Shown one piece after another: positions 25,398 to 33,094 of a stretch of 43,976 nt of DNA. The DNA comes from Actinomadura kijaniata NBRC 14229. Its GTDB lineage: Bacteria; Actinomycetota; Actinomycetes; Streptosporangiales; Streptosporangiaceae. The stretch lies in NCBI RefSeq assembly GCF_001552175.1, contig NZ_BCQR01000100.1, positions 1-43,976 of the forward strand, given 5' to 3'. The notes under the pieces are model-generated. The model ran no database searches. It was not told the origin of the DNA and saw nothing but the letters and a program-made list of their open reading frames with translations. Position 1 is the first letter of the stretch, and the number at the start of each line of letters is the position of its first letter. A program made the position numbers and the translations under genes.

Positions 25398-26144
25398 TCA
25401 GTCGTCGGCCAGGGTGCGGGCGAGGAGGGGGAGCAGGCGGTCCCAGTGGCGCTGTAGTGCGGCGGGGTCGAAGGCGTCGGTGTCGGACATGGTGAAGCCG
25501 TGGACGGTGCCCGGATAGATCTCGGAGGTGTGGTCGATGCCCGCCGCGTCCAGGGCCCGGTTGAGTTCGTCGAGGGCCTCGGGCGTGAGGTCGCTTTCGG
25601 CGTGGCCGAGGTGGACCCGGGCGGTGAGCGTGGAGAGGAGACGGTTCAGGCTGTCGGGCCCGCCCGCGCCCACGGGAGCGTGGAAACCGGCGACGGCGGC
25701 CACCTGGCCGGGGTGGGCCGCGGCGGTGCGCATCGCCAGGAGCCCGCCGATGCAGTAGCCGGTCACCGCGATCGGCCCGGCGCTCACCCCGGGCCGGGCG
25801 GTGAGGAACCGGACGTAGGCGTCGGCGTCGCGCAGGATCCGTTCGGTGGTGTGCGCCTCGATCATGGGCATCAGCCGGGCGAGGATCGCGGGCCGGACGT
25901 CCTCCCCGATGTGCTCGGGAAGCTCGATCACCGGGGCCGGGCCGTGCCGGTAGAAGAGGTTGGGGACGAGCACGTGATAGCCGTGCCCGGCCAGTTCGGC
26001 GGCCATCTCGCGCAGCACGGGCCGGATGCCGAAGCCGTCCGCGTACATCAGCACCCCCGGGTGCCGCTCGCCGTCGTCGGGAAAGACGGCGAAGCCGTCG
26101 GCCTGGCCGTCGGGGGTGGGGATCCGCACTGTCTCGGTGGGCAA
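25398..26144 (-). CDS. Dienelactone hydrolase-family alpha/beta hydrolase
   Basis: This 248-aa protein has the dienelactone hydrolase layout. The nucleophile is C131 in VTGYCIGGLLAMRT, the acid D185 in HAESDLTPEALDELN, and the base H215 in YPGTVHGFTMSDTDAFD. The N-terminus PTPDGQADGFAVFPDDGERH and VLMYADGFGIRPVLREMAAE also fit. The start is TTG 26144, preceded by GAAAGG. The substrate is unknown; many relatives hydrolyse lactones or esters. The divergent MarR gene and two palindromes in the gap show it is regulated. Confidence 0.88.
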   Translation of the reverse strand: MPTETVRIPTPDGQADGFAVFPDDGERHPGVLMYADGFGIRPVLREMAAELAGHGYHVLVPNLFYRHGPAPVIELPEHIGEDVRPAILARLMPMIEAHTTERILRDADAYVRFLTARPGVSAGPIAVTGYCIGGLLAMRTAAAHPGQVAAVAGFHAPVGAGGPDSLNRLLSTLTARVHLGHAESDLTPEALDELNRALDAAGIDHTSEIYPGTVHGFTMSDTDAFDPAALQRHWDRLLPLLARTLADD

Positions 26145-26175
26145 GGGCTGCCTTTCGTGGAGTTCACGCGACCAG

Positions 26176-26192
26176 CGTTAGTCGCACTAACG
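26176..26192. promoter_or_regulatory. MarR operator 1
   Basis: Perfect dyad CGTTAGT-CGC-ACTAACG (7-bp arms, 3-bp centre) lies next to the dienelactone hydrolase start. Confidence 0.8.
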
Positions 26193-26216
26193 TTTCCGGC
26201 GGGAACGAACGTATAT

Positions 26217-26233
26217 CGTTAGTCCGACTAACG
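26217..26233. promoter_or_regulatory. MarR operator 2
   Basis: Perfect dyad CGTTAGT-CCG-ACTAACG has the same arms as operator 1, 41 bases away (about four helical turns). It lies just before the MarR gene. Two identical sites flanking the divergent promoters support joint repression. Confidence 0.8.
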
Positions 26234-26253
26234 CAATGGAGGGGGTCGGCGCC

Positions 26254-26736
26254 ATGACCAGAGCCGAAGCCGCGGACCTGCCCGACACCGGCGCGCTCAG
26301 GACGCCCGACAGGCTGCGCCGCCGGGCGAGCCGGTTGCTGTCGCAGCTGACCATGCGGTCGGACCGGCTGGTGGGCGAGGGGCTGGCCCGGGTCGACGCC
26401 CGCACGTGGCACTACGCCGTGCTCGCCTCGCTCCAGGAGTACGGGCCGGGCAGCCAAGCGGAGCTGAGCAGGCGTTCCGGCATCTACCGCAGCGACATGG
26501 TCGGCGTGCTCAACGAACTGGCCGAACGCGGCCTCGTCGAGCGGGCGCCGGACCCCGACGACCGGCGCCGCAACATCATCACCATCTCCGCCGAGGGCCG
26601 CCGCCACCTGCGCCGCCTCGACAAGGTCCTGGACGACCTCCACGACGAGCTGCTCGCGCCGCTGAGCCCGGCCGAACGCGATCAGTTCGTGCGGACGCTC
26701 ACCCGCCTGCTGGACCACCACACCCGGGCGTCCTGA
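26254..26736 (+). CDS. MarR-family regulator of the dienelactone hydrolase
   Basis: This 160-aa winged-HTH protein has WHYAVLASLQEYGPGSQAEL, SRRSGIYRSDMVGVLNELAE and the wing ERAPDPDDRRRNIITISAEG. ATG 26254 is preferred because GGAGGGGG lies before it; ATG 26236 overlaps the operator end. Divergence from the hydrolase and twin operators point to autorepression with derepression by a ligand, perhaps the hydrolase substrate (inference). A hairpin at 26766-26796 ends the transcript. Confidence 0.9.
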   Translation: MTRAEAADLPDTGALRTPDRLRRRASRLLSQLTMRSDRLVGEGLARVDARTWHYAVLASLQEYGPGSQAELSRRSGIYRSDMVGVLNELAERGLVERAPDPDDRRRNIITISAEGRRHLRRLDKVLDDLHDELLAPLSPAERDQFVRTLTRLLDHHTRAS

Positions 26737-26765
26737 CCCCGCGTAGCGGCGTCCGGCACGCGAAC

Positions 26766-26796
26766 CGGCCCGCGGCCGCCCTCGGCGGGCGGGCCG
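26766..26796. terminator. Bidirectional hairpin between convergent MarR genes
   Basis: CGGCCCGC (26766-26773) pairs with GCGGGCCG (26789-26796), and CCGCC/GGCGG form an inner stem with a CTC loop. Confidence 0.5.
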
Positions 26797-26829
26797 ATGG
26801 GCCCGTCCGGTCAGGAGTCGGGGGAGCCG

Positions 26830-27402
26830 TCAGCGGAGTTGGTGGCGCGGGGTGTCGTGGCGTGAAGCGGGACCGAACGTGTCCTCCAGATGGCCGAGGA
26901 GTTTGGCCAGCAGGCCGTTGAGCTGCTGGAGCTCCTGGCCGGTGAGGGCGTCGCCGAACAGGTCGCGCTCGCCGGCGGTGCGCTGCCGGGTGGCCTGGCT
27001 CCAGCGCCGGCGGCCCAGCTCGGTGAGCCGGACCGGTCGGCGGCGGCCGTCGCCGCCGTCGGCGACCGGCTCGACCAGCCCGGCCTGGATGAGGCGGTCG
27101 ATGCGCACGCTCATGGTTCCGGCGGTCACGCCGATCTCGTCGGCCAGCTCCTTCGGGGTGCGCTGGTGCGGCGGGGCCGAACGTTGCAGCGCCGACAGCG
27201 CCGTCCAGTCGCCCACCGTCAGCCCGTGGTCGGCGGCGACCTGACCCAGCAGGCGTTCGAACTGGCGCGAGATGCGGCCGATGCGCTGGCGGGCGGCCTC
27301 GGTCTGCGGATCCACCCCGGCCATCTGCGCGGTCCACTCGTCCAGTTCGGCGGCGATCGAGTCCTGGGGAGCGCGCGGGTCTTCCGTGGTCACGATTGAC
27401 AT
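26830..27402 (-). CDS. MarR-family regulator of the MFS/SDR unit
   Basis: This 190-aa protein has the MarR fold: LTVGDWTALSALQRSAPPHQ, PKELADEIGVTAGTMSVRID, and the wing PVADGGDGRRRPVRLTELGR. A long N-terminal helix (residues ~15-60) is the dimer region. It diverges from an MFS exporter with two short palindromes between them. It probably represses the exporter until a toxic ligand binds. Confidence 0.9.
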   Translation of the reverse strand: MSIVTTEDPRAPQDSIAAELDEWTAQMAGVDPQTEAARQRIGRISRQFERLLGQVAADHGLTVGDWTALSALQRSAPPHQRTPKELADEIGVTAGTMSVRIDRLIQAGLVEPVADGGDGRRRPVRLTELGRRRWSQATRQRTAGERDLFGDALTGQELQQLNGLLAKLLGHLEDTFGPASRHDTPRHQLR

Positions 27403-27404
27403 CC

Positions 27405-27438
27405 TTTGAGTTTCAAACTAACTTCCATTGAGTCTCAA
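27405..27438. promoter_or_regulatory. Two MarR half-palindrome operators before the MFS gene
   Basis: TTTGAGTTTCAAA (27405-27417) and TTGAGTCTCAA (27428-27438) share the consensus TTGAGTNTCAA and lie 23 bases apart, covering the divergent promoter. Confidence 0.65.
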
Positions 27439-27464
27439 AGTAACTATAGGCGCGAGGGGGATCC

Positions 27465-28727
27465 ATGCCGCGAACGCGCAGGTCAGCACGGGTGCCGATG
27501 CCCTGGGCGGGACTGTCGGCCCTCTCGGTGGCGGGGTTCGTCACCCTGCTGACCGAGGCCGTCCCGGCCGGGCTGCTGCCCCAGCTCAGCGACGGGCTGG
27601 GGGTCTCGCGGGCGATGGCGGGACAGCTGGTGACGGTGTACGCGGCCGGGTCGATGCTGGCGGCGATCCCCCTGACCGCGCTGACCCGCCGCCGACCGCG
27701 CCGCCCGGTGCTGCTGGCCACCATCGCCGCCGTCGCGGCGGCCAACGCCCTGACCGCCTGCTCACCCTGGTTCGCCCTGACCTTCGCCGGACGGCTGGTG
27801 GCCGGGCTGGGGGCCGGGCTGCAATGGGCGATGCTGGCCGGATACGCCATGCGCCTGGTCCCCGCCCCCGCCAGGGGACGCGCCCTGGCGGTGGCGATGG
27901 CGGGGGTGCCGGTGGCACTGGCGTTCGGGGTGCCCGCCGGGACCTTCCTGGGCACGGCGCTGGGCTGGCGCGCGGCCTTCGCCGTCATGGCGGCCCTGGG
28001 AGTCGCGGTGGCGGTGTGGGTGCGCTGCTGCGTGCCCGCCCTGGACGGTGAGGCGGCCGGGCGGTCCCTGCCGGTGCGCCGGGTGCTCGCGTTGCCGGGC
28101 GTGGCCGCGATCCTGGTGGCCGGGTTCGCCTTCGAGGTGGGACACACCAACCTGTACACCTACATCGCGCCGTTCCTCGGGCGGTCGGGGTTGCAGGAGC
28201 GGGTCGGGGTGGTGCTGCTGGCCTTCGGGATCGCCTCGATCCTGGGCCTGTGGATCACCGGGACGCTGATCGACCGGCGGCTGCGGACCGTCGTGGTGGC
28301 CGTCTTCGCCGCCCTGGCCGCCGTGATGATCGTGCTGGCGGCGGCCGGGACCCGTCCCGGGGTGGTGCTGGCCGCCACGGCGGTGTGGGGGCTGGCGCTG
28401 GGCGGGGCCCCGACCGTGTTGCAGGCCGCCTCGGCGCGAGCGGCCGGGGAGTCCGTGGAGATCACCCAGTCGTTGCTGGTCACCATGTTGAACGCCGGGA
28501 TGGCGGCCGGGCCCCTGCTGGGCGGCGGCCTGGTCGCCGCCGCCGGGGTGGCGCCCCTGCCCTGGGCCAGCGCCGCCGTCCTCACCGGAGTCCTGGTCGT
28601 GGCCGTGCTCGCCCGCCGCCACGCCTTCCCCGCGACCGTTCCCCCGGTGTCCGCCCCGGCTCCGACCGCCTCAGGGTCCGCCGACGGCGCCGCCGCCCGT
28701 TCGGAGCCGCCCTCGACCGGCCGCTGA
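27465..28727 (+). CDS. MFS transporter (drug/sugar efflux-like)
   Basis: This 420-aa protein has twelve hydrophobic segments. The inter-helix 2-3 motif is SMLAAIPLTALTRRRPRRPV, helix 4 has FAGRLVAGLGAGLQWAMLAG, and helix 5 has VPAGTFLGTALGWRAAF, as in DHA1/AraJ-like exporters. The C-terminal 35 residues form a Pro/Ala-rich tail. ATG 27465 follows a GAGGGGGA site. MarR control and the co-directional SDR suggest export or detoxification of an organic compound; the substrate is unknown. Confidence 0.9.
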   Translation: MPRTRRSARVPMPWAGLSALSVAGFVTLLTEAVPAGLLPQLSDGLGVSRAMAGQLVTVYAAGSMLAAIPLTALTRRRPRRPVLLATIAAVAAANALTACSPWFALTFAGRLVAGLGAGLQWAMLAGYAMRLVPAPARGRALAVAMAGVPVALAFGVPAGTFLGTALGWRAAFAVMAALGVAVAVWVRCCVPALDGEAAGRSLPVRRVLALPGVAAILVAGFAFEVGHTNLYTYIAPFLGRSGLQERVGVVLLAFGIASILGLWITGTLIDRRLRTVVVAVFAALAAVMIVLAAAGTRPGVVLAATAVWGLALGGAPTVLQAASARAAGESVEITQSLLVTMLNAGMAAGPLLGGGLVAAAGVAPLPWASAAVLTGVLVVAVLARRHAFPATVPPVSAPAPTASGSADGAAARSEPPSTGR

Positions 28728-28769
28728 CCCGCCCACGCCACCGTTCGAAACGATCATCAGGAGAAGCCC

Positions 28770-29630
28770 ATGGACGCCCACCCCGCCCCCGGATGCCCGG
28801 AGCCGAAGGTCTGGTTCATCACCGGGACCAGCACCGGTCTGGGCCGGGCACTGGCCGAGGCCGTGCTCGACGCCGGTGACCGGCTGGCGGCCACCGCCCG
28901 CGACGAGACCACCATCGCCGACCTGGCCGACCGTGCCCCGGACCGGGTGCGCGCGCTGCGGCTGGACGTCACCGACCCCTCCGCCGTCCAGCGGGCGGTC
29001 CAGGAGGCCACGGCCGCGTTCGGACGGATCGACGTGCTGGTCAACAACGCCGGATACGCCATGCGCGGCGCCCTGGAGGAGATCACCGACGGGCAGTTGC
29101 GCGACCAGTTCGACACCAACGTGTTCGGCCCGGTCAACCTGATCCGCGCGGTCCTGCCGGGCATGCGCGCCCAGCGGTCCGGGCACATCGTGCAGATGTC
29201 CTCGGTCGGCGGAGTCAGCACCACCCTGGGCGGCACCGCCTACGCCGGAACCAAGTTCGCCCTGGAGGGGCTGTCGGAGGGGCTGGCCGCCGAGGTGGCG
29301 CACCTGGGCATCGGCGTCACCATCGTGGAGCCCGGCCCGTTCCGCACCGACTTCGCCGGACGTTCGGTGCGCTGGGCCGCCCCGATCGACGACTACCGGC
29401 CCGTCCTGGAACCGGCCAAGACCGGTTTCCTGGCCCAGAACGGCGCCCAGCCCGGTGACCCGGTCCGCGCCGCCCGCGCCATCGTCACCGCCGTCAGCAG
29501 GCCCCACCCGCCCCTGCGGCTCCCCCTCGGCGGTCCCGCCTTCGACCGCATCCGCGCCCACCTGCGGGCCCGGCTGGAGGAACTGGACCACCTGGAGACC
29601 CTCGGCCGTGCCACCGACTTCCCCGCCTGA
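28770..29630 (+). CDS. SDR-family oxidoreductase
   Basis: This is a 286-aa classical SDR with an N-terminal extension. It has FITGTSTGLGRALAEA, LDVTDPSAV, LVNNAGYAMRGALEE, S144, and Y158/K162 in GTAYAGTKFALEGL. The C-terminal part, with VEPGPFRTDFAGRS and AARAIVTAV, fits the retinol-dehydrogenase-like cluster common in actinobacteria. It lies 42 bases past the MFS gene behind AGGAGAA, so it is probably in the same MarR-controlled unit. Confidence 0.9.
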   Translation: MDAHPAPGCPEPKVWFITGTSTGLGRALAEAVLDAGDRLAATARDETTIADLADRAPDRVRALRLDVTDPSAVQRAVQEATAAFGRIDVLVNNAGYAMRGALEEITDGQLRDQFDTNVFGPVNLIRAVLPGMRAQRSGHIVQMSSVGGVSTTLGGTAYAGTKFALEGLSEGLAAEVAHLGIGVTIVEPGPFRTDFAGRSVRWAAPIDDYRPVLEPAKTGFLAQNGAQPGDPVRAARAIVTAVSRPHPPLRLPLGGPAFDRIRAHLRARLEELDHLETLGRATDFPA

Positions 29631-29635
29631 GTTCG

Positions 29636-29830
29636 TCATGTTCCGCCATCGGGCGGTCTCGCCCCGCGGTCCTCGGAGCGGTCCTCGGCCTCCAGCGTTT
29701 CGAGGTGCCGGGCGGCCATCGCGCTGATCACGGTGATGGTGTCGGGGAGGAGACCGTGCTCGCGCATCGCCTCCTCGTAGGCGGCCGAGACGATGGCGAG
29801 GGCCGACCGCAGCGGAACGCGCGCGCTCAT
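29636..29830 (-). CDS. Small protein of the HTH/DUF397 island, unknown function
   Basis: This 64-aa acidic-tailed protein carries an amphipathic helical stretch (LRSALAIVSAAYEEAMREHG) and MAARHLETLEAEDRSEDRGA. It has no known domain. Its ATG overlaps the upstream gene by four bases (ATGA), so it is translationally coupled. It probably works with the 102-aa partner. Confidence 0.6.
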   Translation of the reverse strand: MSARVPLRSALAIVSAAYEEAMREHGLLPDTITVISAMAARHLETLEAEDRSEDRGARPPDGGT

Positions 29831-30135
29831 GCCAGCGACTCGCGGGGGAGCGGCCGGGCGAGGCGCAGCCGACGGGCGATCTCGGCCGCCGCGAGCGCGG
29901 TGGCGGTGACGGGGCCGATCGGACGTTCCTCGGACACCCACGTGAACGTCCAGCCGTGCGTGAGGTCGAAGTCGCAGCCGATCTCGGCGACCGCGCCACG
30001 GTTGGTGACGCAGGCGACGAACAGGATCGGAACGCCGCGCCGGAACACCACCCCGGACCGCAACTCCGGCTGGTCTTCCTTGATGACCTGGTCCAGAACA
30101 CCGAGGAACGTGCTCCGCTGGTTCGAGGGAACCAT
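29827..30135 (-). CDS. Small protein of the HTH/DUF397 island, unknown function
   Basis: From ATG 30135 this is a 102-aa soluble protein: STFLGVLDQVIKEDQPELRS, GVVFRRGVPILFVACVTNRG, GCDFDLTHGWTFTWVSEERP, and a helical end with LAAAEIARRLRLARP. Gene position and size match the small partner genes that often flank actinobacterial HTH/DUF397 pairs, but I do not recognise the family. GTG 30210 would add 25 residues and run into the dyad-containing promoter. Confidence 0.62.
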   Translation of the reverse strand: MVPSNQRSTFLGVLDQVIKEDQPELRSGVVFRRGVPILFVACVTNRGAVAEIGCDFDLTHGWTFTWVSEERPIGPVTATALAAAEIARRLRLARPLPRESLA

Positions 30136-30171
30136 GGACTTTTCCGCCTTTCGGGAGCCGCTTGCGGGGAA

Positions 30172-30279
30172 CGTGTGACCAGGCTCACACGCTTGGTTGC
30201 TCTCGGACACGAACCCCGGTTAACCCCCGAACAACCCGCGCCGAGACCGTTCCCACCGACAGCCGGTTTGCCGACCGGC
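30172..30279. promoter_or_regulatory. Divergent promoter with three dyads, HTH/DUF397 island
   Basis: The 163-bp gap carries CGTGTGA-N6-TCACACG (30172-30191), the 8-bp palindrome GGTTAACC (30218-30225) and GCCGGT-N6-ACCGGC (30262-30279). The first is the best operator candidate for the XRE regulator. Confidence 0.5.
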
Positions 30280-30298
30280 TTAGCGTTCAGGGAGTCCC

Positions 30299-31120
30299 AT
30301 GCCCTCGCGTTCCGAGCCCTATGAAGACCTGGGACACATCGCGTACGCAAGAGAGCTCACGGCGTGGAGGGAGGCGGCGGGTCTCACCAAGAAGCAACTG
30401 GCTGACGCTCTCGGCTACACGGACCAGCTCATCGGGCAGTATGAGCGCCGCACGAACTCTCCCTCCAGGCGCGTTTCCGAGGACCTGGACACGTTCTTCA
30501 AGACCAACGGCGTGTTCACGCGGCACTGGAAGCTCATCCATGAGCTGCCCAACGCCATGCCTGTGTTCCCCGGCTTTGAGCGGTACGTGGAACGTGAGCG
30601 AGAGGCGGTATGCGTCAAGGCGTTCAGCGCGCTCCTGGTCAGCGGACTGCTCCAGATAGAGGACTACGCACGTGCCGTTCTGGCAACTGCCAACCGTCCC
30701 AACCTGGAGGAACGTCTCGCTCAGCGAATGGAGCGGCAGGCGATCCTGACGCAGGAGGACGCTCCAGAACTCTTCTTCTGCATGGATGAAGGCGCGCTAC
30801 GACGAGTTGTGGGCAGCCGGGAGATCCAGCGACGGCAACTCCAAGCGCTGCTTGATGCGAGTGAGCTCCCGAACGTCCGGCTTACCGCCGTTCCCTGGGG
30901 CAGTGGGTACTACGCGGGACTGGCGGGCAGCCTCATCGTGCTTGGCTTCAGGGATGCGCGACATGCCGCGTACATCGAGACGGCGGGCGTATGGAGAGCA
31001 TTCATCGAGCAGCCCGAGATGGTGATGCCTTACCTCATTCAATACGACACGATCAGAGGGCATGCTCACCATGTGGATGAGACACGAGCTTTGATCAAGT
31101 CTGTGATGGAGGACCTGTGA
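30299..31120 (+). CDS. Helix-turn-helix regulator with DUF5753 (Scr1-type)
   Basis: This 273-aa protein has an N-terminal XRE HTH (residues ~15-75: ELTAWREAAGLTKKQLADAL, YTDQLIGQYERRTNSPSR) and a DUF5753 effector domain (residues ~95-270) with SALLVSGLLQIEDYARAVLA, LFFCMDEGALRRVVGS and GYYAGLAGSLIVLGF. Such proteins are paired with DUF397 partners and control development, antibiotic production or a toxin-antitoxin-like switch in streptomycetes. Codon GC is lower than in neighbours, a sign of horizontal origin. ATG 30299 follows GGAG. Confidence 0.93.
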   Translation: MPSRSEPYEDLGHIAYARELTAWREAAGLTKKQLADALGYTDQLIGQYERRTNSPSRRVSEDLDTFFKTNGVFTRHWKLIHELPNAMPVFPGFERYVEREREAVCVKAFSALLVSGLLQIEDYARAVLATANRPNLEERLAQRMERQAILTQEDAPELFFCMDEGALRRVVGSREIQRRQLQALLDASELPNVRLTAVPWGSGYYAGLAGSLIVLGFRDARHAAYIETAGVWRAFIEQPEMVMPYLIQYDTIRGHAHHVDETRALIKSVMEDL

Positions 31121-31374
31121 ACCCGACGGATCTCTCGGTCGTGCATTGGCGCAAAAGCAGCCACAGCGACCACGAGGAAGGGTGCGTCGAGGTTGCGGCT
31201 ACACATTGGCGTAAGAGCCGCCACAGCGATCACCAGCAAGGCTGCGTTGAGGTGGCGGACCTCCGCCCTGCGATTGCCGTTCGTGATTCCAAGGATCCGG
31301 ACGGGCCCGTGCTGGCGTTCGATGTGGACGAGTGGCGGGTGTTCTCGCGCCGGGTGCGGCGCGGCGAACGCTGA
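31117..31374 (+). CDS. DUF397 protein with tandemly duplicated N-terminal half
   Basis: GTG 31117 overlaps the HTH stop by four bases. The 85-aa product has two copies of the N-terminal DUF397 motif: HWRKSSHSDHEEGCVEVA, then HWRKSRHSDHQQGCVEVA. A single C-terminal half follows with AVRDSKDPDGPVLAFDVDEW. Normal DUF397 proteins (about 60-65 aa) have one such half. The 60-bp duplication at 31141-31260 has drifted at several codons but kept its protein sequence. The protein is probably the partner of the upstream regulator. Confidence 0.9.
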   Translation: MNPTDLSVVHWRKSSHSDHEEGCVEVAATHWRKSRHSDHQQGCVEVADLRPAIAVRDSKDPDGPVLAFDVDEWRVFSRRVRRGER

Positions 31375-31380
31375 GTGCGG

Positions 31381-32277
31381 CTAGCGGGTGCACATGGTCC
31401 ATGACGGGCGGGCCGAGATCCACTGTGGTCCGGCGGGGTCCGTGAGCGCCGGGTCCGTGAGTGCCGCTGTGGCCCGGCGGCTCTCGTCGGCCATGGCGGC
31501 GGGGGTCGTCCCGGCGAACGCCACCACGTCGCGGTGCAGGTGGGACTGGTCGGTGTAGCCGCCGTCGGCCGCGACCCGGGCCGGGTCCCGTCCCTCGGCC
31601 AGGCGGTGGGCGGCGCGGTCGAAGCGGACCAGCCTCGCGGCGCGCTTGGGCGGCAGGCCGATCTGCGCGTGGAAGCGGGACCACAGGCGTTTGCGGCTCC
31701 AGCCGAGTTCGGCCGCCAGCCGGTCGACCCGGACCCGGCCGCCGCTGGCGGCGATCCGCTGCCAGGCCCAGGCCACTTCCGGCTCCACCGGCGCGCCCGC
31801 CGCGCGCCGGTGGACGAACAACGCCTCGGCCAGCGCGAAGCGTTCCTCCCAGGAGGAGGTGTCGGCCAGGCGCTCACGGATCCGTGACGCCTGCCGTCCC
31901 CACAGGTCGTCCAGGGCCACCACGGCGCTGCCCAGGTCGGCCGGATCGACGCCCAGAACGGCGCGTGCGGCCACCGGGGTCAGGCGCACGTGCAGGCACT
32001 CGACGTTCTCGCCGCGCACCCGGACCGCGCCGCCGAGCCCGGGCCCGGCGACGAGACCTCCCCGGTGCCGCCGCCCGTCGGCGTCGTCCACGATGAGCGG
32101 GGCGGGGCCGAGGTCCAGCGCCAGCATCACGGCCGCGTGCGGCACCACCCGGTGGTCGGCCGGAGCCGCGCCCCGAAGGAACCCGGCCATGGTGACACCG
32201 GCCACCCGGCTGGGCCGTGCCGGACGCACGACGTCCCACACCGCCGCATCGCCGCGTTCGTGCGCGATGAGCCGCAT
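31381..32277 (-). CDS. AraC-family regulator
   Basis: This 298-aa protein has an N-terminal cupin-like sensor (residues ~1-120: VVPHAAVMLALDLGPAPLIV, VECLHVRLTPVAARAVLG). A C-terminal AraC HTH pair follows, with VRVDRLAAELGWSRKRLWSR, FHAQIGLPPKRAARLVRF and YTDQSHLHRDVVAFAGTTP. The extreme C-terminus carries a perfect 5-residue repeat (ALTDP twice) encoded by near-identical 15-base units. The target is not obvious, since both neighbours are regulators or small genes. The ATG is followed upstream by the TetR gene, co-directional. Confidence 0.88.
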   Translation of the reverse strand: MRLIAHERGDAAVWDVVRPARPSRVAGVTMAGFLRGAAPADHRVVPHAAVMLALDLGPAPLIVDDADGRRHRGGLVAGPGLGGAVRVRGENVECLHVRLTPVAARAVLGVDPADLGSAVVALDDLWGRQASRIRERLADTSSWEERFALAEALFVHRRAAGAPVEPEVAWAWQRIAASGGRVRVDRLAAELGWSRKRLWSRFHAQIGLPPKRAARLVRFDRAAHRLAEGRDPARVAADGGYTDQSHLHRDVVAFAGTTPAAMADESRRATAALTDPALTDPAGPQWISARPSWTMCTR

Positions 32278-32336
32278 GGCCCGATGCTAGAGGCCGTCTT
32301 CAATCCCTTCGCATGGCCGCTGCGAGGATCGCGGTC

Positions 32337-33005
32337 TTACCGGGCCGGTGTGCCACGGGCGGTCAGGCGTGACTCCAGTCCGGCGAGGAGGGCTTGGAGC
32401 CCGAACTCGAAAGTGTCGTCGGACGGCCGGGCGGTGTCGGAGTCGATGCGGGCCCGCAGCCGGGGGAAGGCCCGGGCGATCTCGAACACTTCGGCGGTGA
32501 TCTCGCGAAGCTCCTTGTCGCCGTCGGCGCCGCTTCGCCGGAGCTGCGCCCGCCAGGCCGCCTGCGCCGCCTCCCCCTGCGCGGCGCCGATCACGAACAT
32601 GAGGACGGTCGCGGCCGCCTGGTCCGCTTCGGCCTCGGTGAACCCGGCCGACTCGTAGACCCCCAACGACTGCTCGTCGAAGCGGGCTTTGTTGGGGCCG
32701 TAGATGAGGTGCGTGCTCATCGCCGGGATCAACCAGTAGTGCCGCACGACCATCGCGTACGCCCCCCTCGCCAGCGACGCGGCGGCCTCCCGCCATCCCG
32801 TCCCGGCCGGATCGGGCATCGGGATCTCGCCGAACACGTGGTCGGCGGCGAGGACGAGGAGCTTGTCCTTGTTCTTCACGTGGTAGTACATCGCCGACGC
32901 GGCCGACCCGAGATGCGTGCCCAGACGACGGACGTTCAGCCCGTCCACCCCCTCGGCATCGAGCACCTCGACGGCGGCCCGGACGATCTGCTCCTTGGTC
33001 AGCAT
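32337..33005 (-). CDS. TetR-family regulator (TetR_C-type)
   Basis: This 222-aa protein has the HTH LTKEQIVRAAVEVLDAEGVD, GLNVRRLGTHLGSAASAMYY, HVKNKDKLL (residues ~4-50). A helical ligand domain follows with RGAYAMVVRHYWLIPAMSTH and FEFGLQALLAGLESRL. ATG 33005 has AGGGTGAG upstream. It diverges from a small membrane protein with a repeated TTGAACTTAG element in between, so it likely represses that gene and itself. Confidence 0.9.
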   Translation of the reverse strand: MLTKEQIVRAAVEVLDAEGVDGLNVRRLGTHLGSAASAMYYHVKNKDKLLVLAADHVFGEIPMPDPAGTGWREAAASLARGAYAMVVRHYWLIPAMSTHLIYGPNKARFDEQSLGVYESAGFTEAEADQAAATVLMFVIGAAQGEAAQAAWRAQLRRSGADGDKELREITAEVFEIARAFPRLRARIDSDTARPSDDTFEFGLQALLAGLESRLTARGTPAR

Positions 33006-33025
33006 GCCGCTCACCCTAGCCCGCG

Positions 33026-33068
33026 TTGAACTTAGATCAAATCGCCGCTACGTTGTCGAACTAAGTTC
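33026..33068. promoter_or_regulatory. TetR operator elements
   Basis: TTGAACTTAGATCAA (33026-33040) and the inverted copy GAACTAAGTTC (33058-33068, a perfect 5-1-5 palindrome) share TTGAACTTAG in opposite orientations, across the divergent promoter. Confidence 0.6.
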
Positions 33069-33094
33069 AAATGCCTGTCCAAGGAGGCCCCCTC

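Noticed and set aside
32278..32336. Possible transposase scrap between the AraC and TetR genes
   Set aside because: Too short and without a matching motif in any frame.
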